A stretch of DNA of 64,000 bases from contig NZ_SDHZ01000002.1 in NCBI RefSeq assembly GCF_004118675.1, forward strand, positions 620,001 through 684,000. The letters run 5' to 3'. How positions within the stretch are numbered: position 1 is the first letter of the stretch; the number at the start of each line of letters is the position of its first letter. The position numbers and the translations under genes are program-made. Of this stretch, positions 61,578 through 64,000 are shown one piece after another. The notes below the pieces were generated by a model that worked only from the letters and a program-made list of their open reading frames with translations, was not told the origin of the DNA and made no database searches. The stretch comes from Filimonas effusa. GTDB lineage: Bacteria > Bacteroidota > Bacteroidia > Chitinophagales > Chitinophagaceae.

Positions 61578-62600
61578 TTACTTAATAAGGATCAGATCGT
61601 CCATGTACAGTGTTTCGCCGGCGTCTTCAATTTGCATCACCCAGGTAGTTAAAGTAGACGCATTCATTTCCGTAAGATCGATTTTGTAGTAGGTCCACAC
61701 ATTTGCCGGCACTTTCACTACATTATCTTTTGCCCAGTTGAAATTGAACTTGGCAATGTTTTTATCTACGGCAGCGCCTTTAATCCAGAACGAAACATAT
61801 TTATAAGGCGTTAAATCAACAGGCTGGCTGAAATTCAGCTGAACCCCTCCCCAGGTGCCATTATAGGCCACTTTCCAGGAGGCGCTTCCGCTTTTCACAT
61901 TTTCAGTTGAAACGGAATTAAGCGTACCCCAGCTCCAGTCATTGATACCCGGGGCCAGTGCATCTTTAAATACACCATAGGCAAGATCCAGGTTCACAAA
62001 CTCTTCCTTGGTAGTCATGGCCCCTGCATCGTTAACGATGGTAAGCTTAGACCTGGTAAGTGTTGTTACCGGGAATTTGATCGTAAGCGTAGTGGCAGTT
62101 TTAGCCACTACCTCCAATTGGGTGGTAGTGCCGGCAAAAGTTACGGATTCTACTTTTTCAAAGTATTTGCCGGTAAGTGTAAGTGTGCCGTTCTGCTGGA
62201 AGTTATAGTTGCTCACATCGGTGATCAGCGGCAAAGCAATTACTTTAAACGGAACAGAGAATGATTTGCCAAGTCCATTGGTAAAGACAATATTCTGGCT
62301 TGCCGGAATAGCGTCTACCGGCACACGGAACAGGATGGCATTATCGGTATTAAATGCCGGGTTGAAATTGGCAATAATGTTACCGTTATCAAAGATGATG
62401 GTACGAATATCACCAAGGCCTTTACCGGTTAAGGTGAGGCTGGCATTGGATGCGCCTTCGCCCGGGGCGATGGCATCCGGTACCGGGTTATTGGAAGCGC
62501 TGCTAAGCGAATAATCTTTATCTTTTACACAGCCAACCAGCATGAAGCAAGTCAGGCTCATTACGGCGCCGATGTTGCGTAAGTAGTTCAGTCGTTTCAT
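61578..62600 (-). CDS. Surface glycan-binding lipoprotein with IPT/TIG domains
   Basis: The 340-residue lipoprotein (signal ending LVGC, C24) has two IPT/TIG immunoglobulin-like domains (ASLTLTGKGLGDIRTIIFDNG and TLTLTGKYFEKVESVTFAG, about residues 50-205) and a C-terminal beta-sandwich (WASWKVAYNGTWGG-like SASWKVAYNGTWGGVQLNF ... DDLILIK) resembling a carbohydrate-binding module. Position right after susD fits a SusE/F-like surface glycan-binding protein that captures mannan. It starts 20 nt after susD. Confidence 0.88.
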   Translation of the reverse strand: MKRLNYLRNIGAVMSLTCFMLVGCVKDKDYSLSSASNNPVPDAIAPGEGASNASLTLTGKGLGDIRTIIFDNGNIIANFNPAFNTDNAILFRVPVDAIPASQNIVFTNGLGKSFSVPFKVIALPLITDVSNYNFQQNGTLTLTGKYFEKVESVTFAGTTTQLEVVAKTATTLTIKFPVTTLTRSKLTIVNDAGAMTTKEEFVNLDLAYGVFKDALAPGINDWSWGTLNSVSTENVKSGSASWKVAYNGTWGGVQLNFSQPVDLTPYKYVSFWIKGAAVDKNIAKFNFNWAKDNVVKVPANVWTYYKIDLTEMNASTLTTWVMQIEDAGETLYMDDLILIK

Positions 62601-62620
62601 ATGAATCGTTTATACACTGG

Positions 62621-64000
62621 TTAATAATAAGGTACCGCTTCACCAAGTAAAGCCGGGTTTTCAATTGTTTCGGCCTGCGGCACCGGAAGGAACAGCTGCG
62701 AAGGACTGGTAAGCACCACCTTTAGCGGATTAAGCGTTCCGTCGAAATTAAGGTTACCCCTTTCCTGTGCTCCCACCATTTGTTTTGCTTTTTCAAAGCC
62801 CTGGCGCTGAATATCGAACCAGAAGTCGCCTTCAAAAGCAAATTCTACCTTACGCTCATGCAGGATATCATCGATAGTAAATGTACTTACAGGTGAAAGC
62901 CCTGCGCGTGTATGAACAGCATTGTAACCATCCAGCGCCACACCGTCGATACCGCCGCTTAACAGCGAAGCCTCCGCATAAATCAACAATACATCAGCAT
63001 AACGCAGAATGTAAGTGCCCATGCTGGTGAACAAGCCACTCACGGGCTCAGCACCACCGGCAGGTCCGATCACATATTTCAGGATATTGGCACGTACATC
63101 GTTGAAGGTGTTGGAGAGGTCGTCTACCTTCGCAGTGGTATCGTATTTAAAGCCGTTCGGGAATTTATCATTTATCCAGTCGGCACGATGAAAGCCCTGC
63201 TCCATCACACTCCAACCGCGTCTTTTATCGCCCGTAGCGTATCCCGTAGCGGGATTGAGCATGTCCAGTGAAGGCCTTACGGCAGAATAGCCGTCTGCAT
63301 TTGTAGGACCGGGTTTCAGCAGTGCCTGCGGCGCTACATACTCCTGGAACAGGTTACCTCCATTATAGCCCATGGAAGCCAGCCATTGTAAAGAGAACAG
63401 TGATTCTTTGTTATTGTTGGCAGAGGCAGAAGTGAACATTTTACCATAGTCGCCATACAAGCCCACTTTAGCAGGATTGGCATTGGAGTAATCGATCACT
63501 TCTTTTGCTTTCAGCTTGGCATTGGCATAATCTTTTGAATACAGGTACAGTTTAGCCATCATCCCTTTTGCCGCCCATTTGGTAACACGGCCTGCCTGGT
63601 AGGCATCCTGGCCAAGATGTTCTTCTGCATATTTAAGATCTTCCAACGCATAGCGCAGTACATCTTTCTGCAGATAACGGGGAACGAGGTATTTACCGGG
63701 CTCGGTAAGCATAACCGGATCATCTACAATAGGTGCATCTCCAAATGCGCGGGCTATGTAGAAGTAGGCGAATCCCCTGATAAACCTGGCTTCGGCAATA
63801 CCTTGTGTAAGATAAGCCTGATCACCTACCTGTTTTTTCTTCTGTTCAAAAAGATTGATCAGAACAGCCGCACTACCGGCAGCTTTATAACACGAACGCC
63901 AGGTAGCACCCACAGGTCCATCGGTACTGAGGATATTAAAATTATAAAACGTTTTATAGTTTTCATCACCTCTTACGATGGCAGTTCCGGCCATGATATC
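62621..64000 (-). CDS. SusD/RagB-family lipoprotein of the mannan PUL, N-terminus beyond the window
   Basis: The frame stays open to the window edge; codons for D-I precede the ATG at 63994, so the true start and signal peptide lie outside. At least 459 residues are present. TWRSCYKAAGSAAVLINLFE, GIAEARFIRGFAYFYIARAFGDAPIV and the C-terminal LHERKVEFAFEGDFWFDIQRQGF segment identify the family. A susC partner is expected just upstream. It is the outermost visible gene of the mannan locus. Confidence 0.95.
   Translation of the reverse strand, partial: DIMAGTAIVRGDENYKTFYNFNILSTDGPVGATWRSCYKAAGSAAVLINLFEQKKKQVGDQAYLTQGIAEARFIRGFAYFYIARAFGDAPIVDDPVMLTEPGKYLVPRYLQKDVLRYALEDLKYAEEHLGQDAYQAGRVTKWAAKGMMAKLYLYSKDYANAKLKAKEVIDYSNANPAKVGLYGDYGKMFTSASANNNKESLFSLQWLASMGYNGGNLFQEYVAPQALLKPGPTNADGYSAVRPSLDMLNPATGYATGDKRRGWSVMEQGFHRADWINDKFPNGFKYDTTAKVDDLSNTFNDVRANILKYVIGPAGGAEPVSGLFTSMGTYILRYADVLLIYAEASLLSGGIDGVALDGYNAVHTRAGLSPVSTFTIDDILHERKVEFAFEGDFWFDIQRQGFEKAKQMVGAQERGNLNFDGTLNPLKVVLTSPSQLFLPVPQAETIENPALLGEAVPYY

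Noticed and set aside
1-64000. Other TAnnTTTG matches within coding regions
   Set aside because: About 16 matches per strand are expected by chance in 64 kb, so only those in intergenic positions with correct orientation were listed.

Overview
The window looks like a chromosomal segment of a Bacteroidota bacterium, most likely from the Chitinophagaceae (a Chitinophaga/Niastella/Filimonas-like genus). The reasons are SusC/SusD pairs, one of them with an ECF sigma factor and a FecR anti-sigma; many signal-peptide lipoproteins; almost no Shine-Dalgarno sequences; and repeated matches to the Bacteroidota -7 promoter box TAnnTTTG ahead of genes. No rRNA, tRNA, CRISPR array, prophage or insertion sequence was seen.

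Layout. 1-6119 (minus strand) is complex I: nuoA stands alone, then nuoBCDEFG runs out of the window towards a probable nuoH. 6184-9151 (minus) holds a TPR protein, a PstS-like lipoprotein and a small membrane protein. 9409-11284 (plus) is a low-molecular-weight tyrosine phosphatase and hisS. 11285-13762 is an accessory patch: an 11-bp tandem repeat, a small lipoprotein, a Panacea/SocA-domain gene overlapping a two-helix membrane protein (a candidate PanAT-type toxin-antitoxin pair), and three and a half copies of a 139-bp tandem repeat. 13763-16082 is a thiolase divergent from rlmN. 16233-23497 is an RND efflux operon with accessory exported proteins. 23642-28158 holds a MazG-like protein, an AraC/SDR pair and two overlapping pseudouridine synthases. 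28388-28837 is an orphan HipB-like repressor under a strikingly symmetric operator, followed by a 25-codon stub of hipA. 28996-35192 holds peroxiredoxin, dinB, a TPR histidine kinase, a polysaccharide deacetylase and gltX. 35352-43987 is an ECF sigma/FecR/SusC/SusD/TlpA locus. 44149-49826 contains regulators and small enzymes. 49867-64000 is a polysaccharide utilisation locus (PUL) for beta-mannan.

The mannan PUL reads as one pathway. SusCD and a TIG-domain lipoprotein capture glycan, and GH5 and GH26 mannanases cut it. A GH27 module, fused to the GH26, strips galactose; an SGNH esterase may remove acetyl groups; and a GH3 enzyme trims ends. A GPH-type symporter imports disaccharide. An AGE-family epimerase then converts mannobiose to mannosylglucose, and a GH130 phosphorylase splits that to mannose 1-phosphate and glucose.

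The least expected signals are non-coding: a plus-strand promoter box plus strong terminator defining an approximately 87-nt RNA antisense to the susC leader; a 92-nt element present twice in opposite orientation (84/92 identical by hand), each copy ending in a long GC-rich hairpin; and several housekeeping genes whose start codon lies only 4-6 nt after the -7 box, implying leaderless mRNAs. All assignments are from reading the sequence and family memory; no database search was run.
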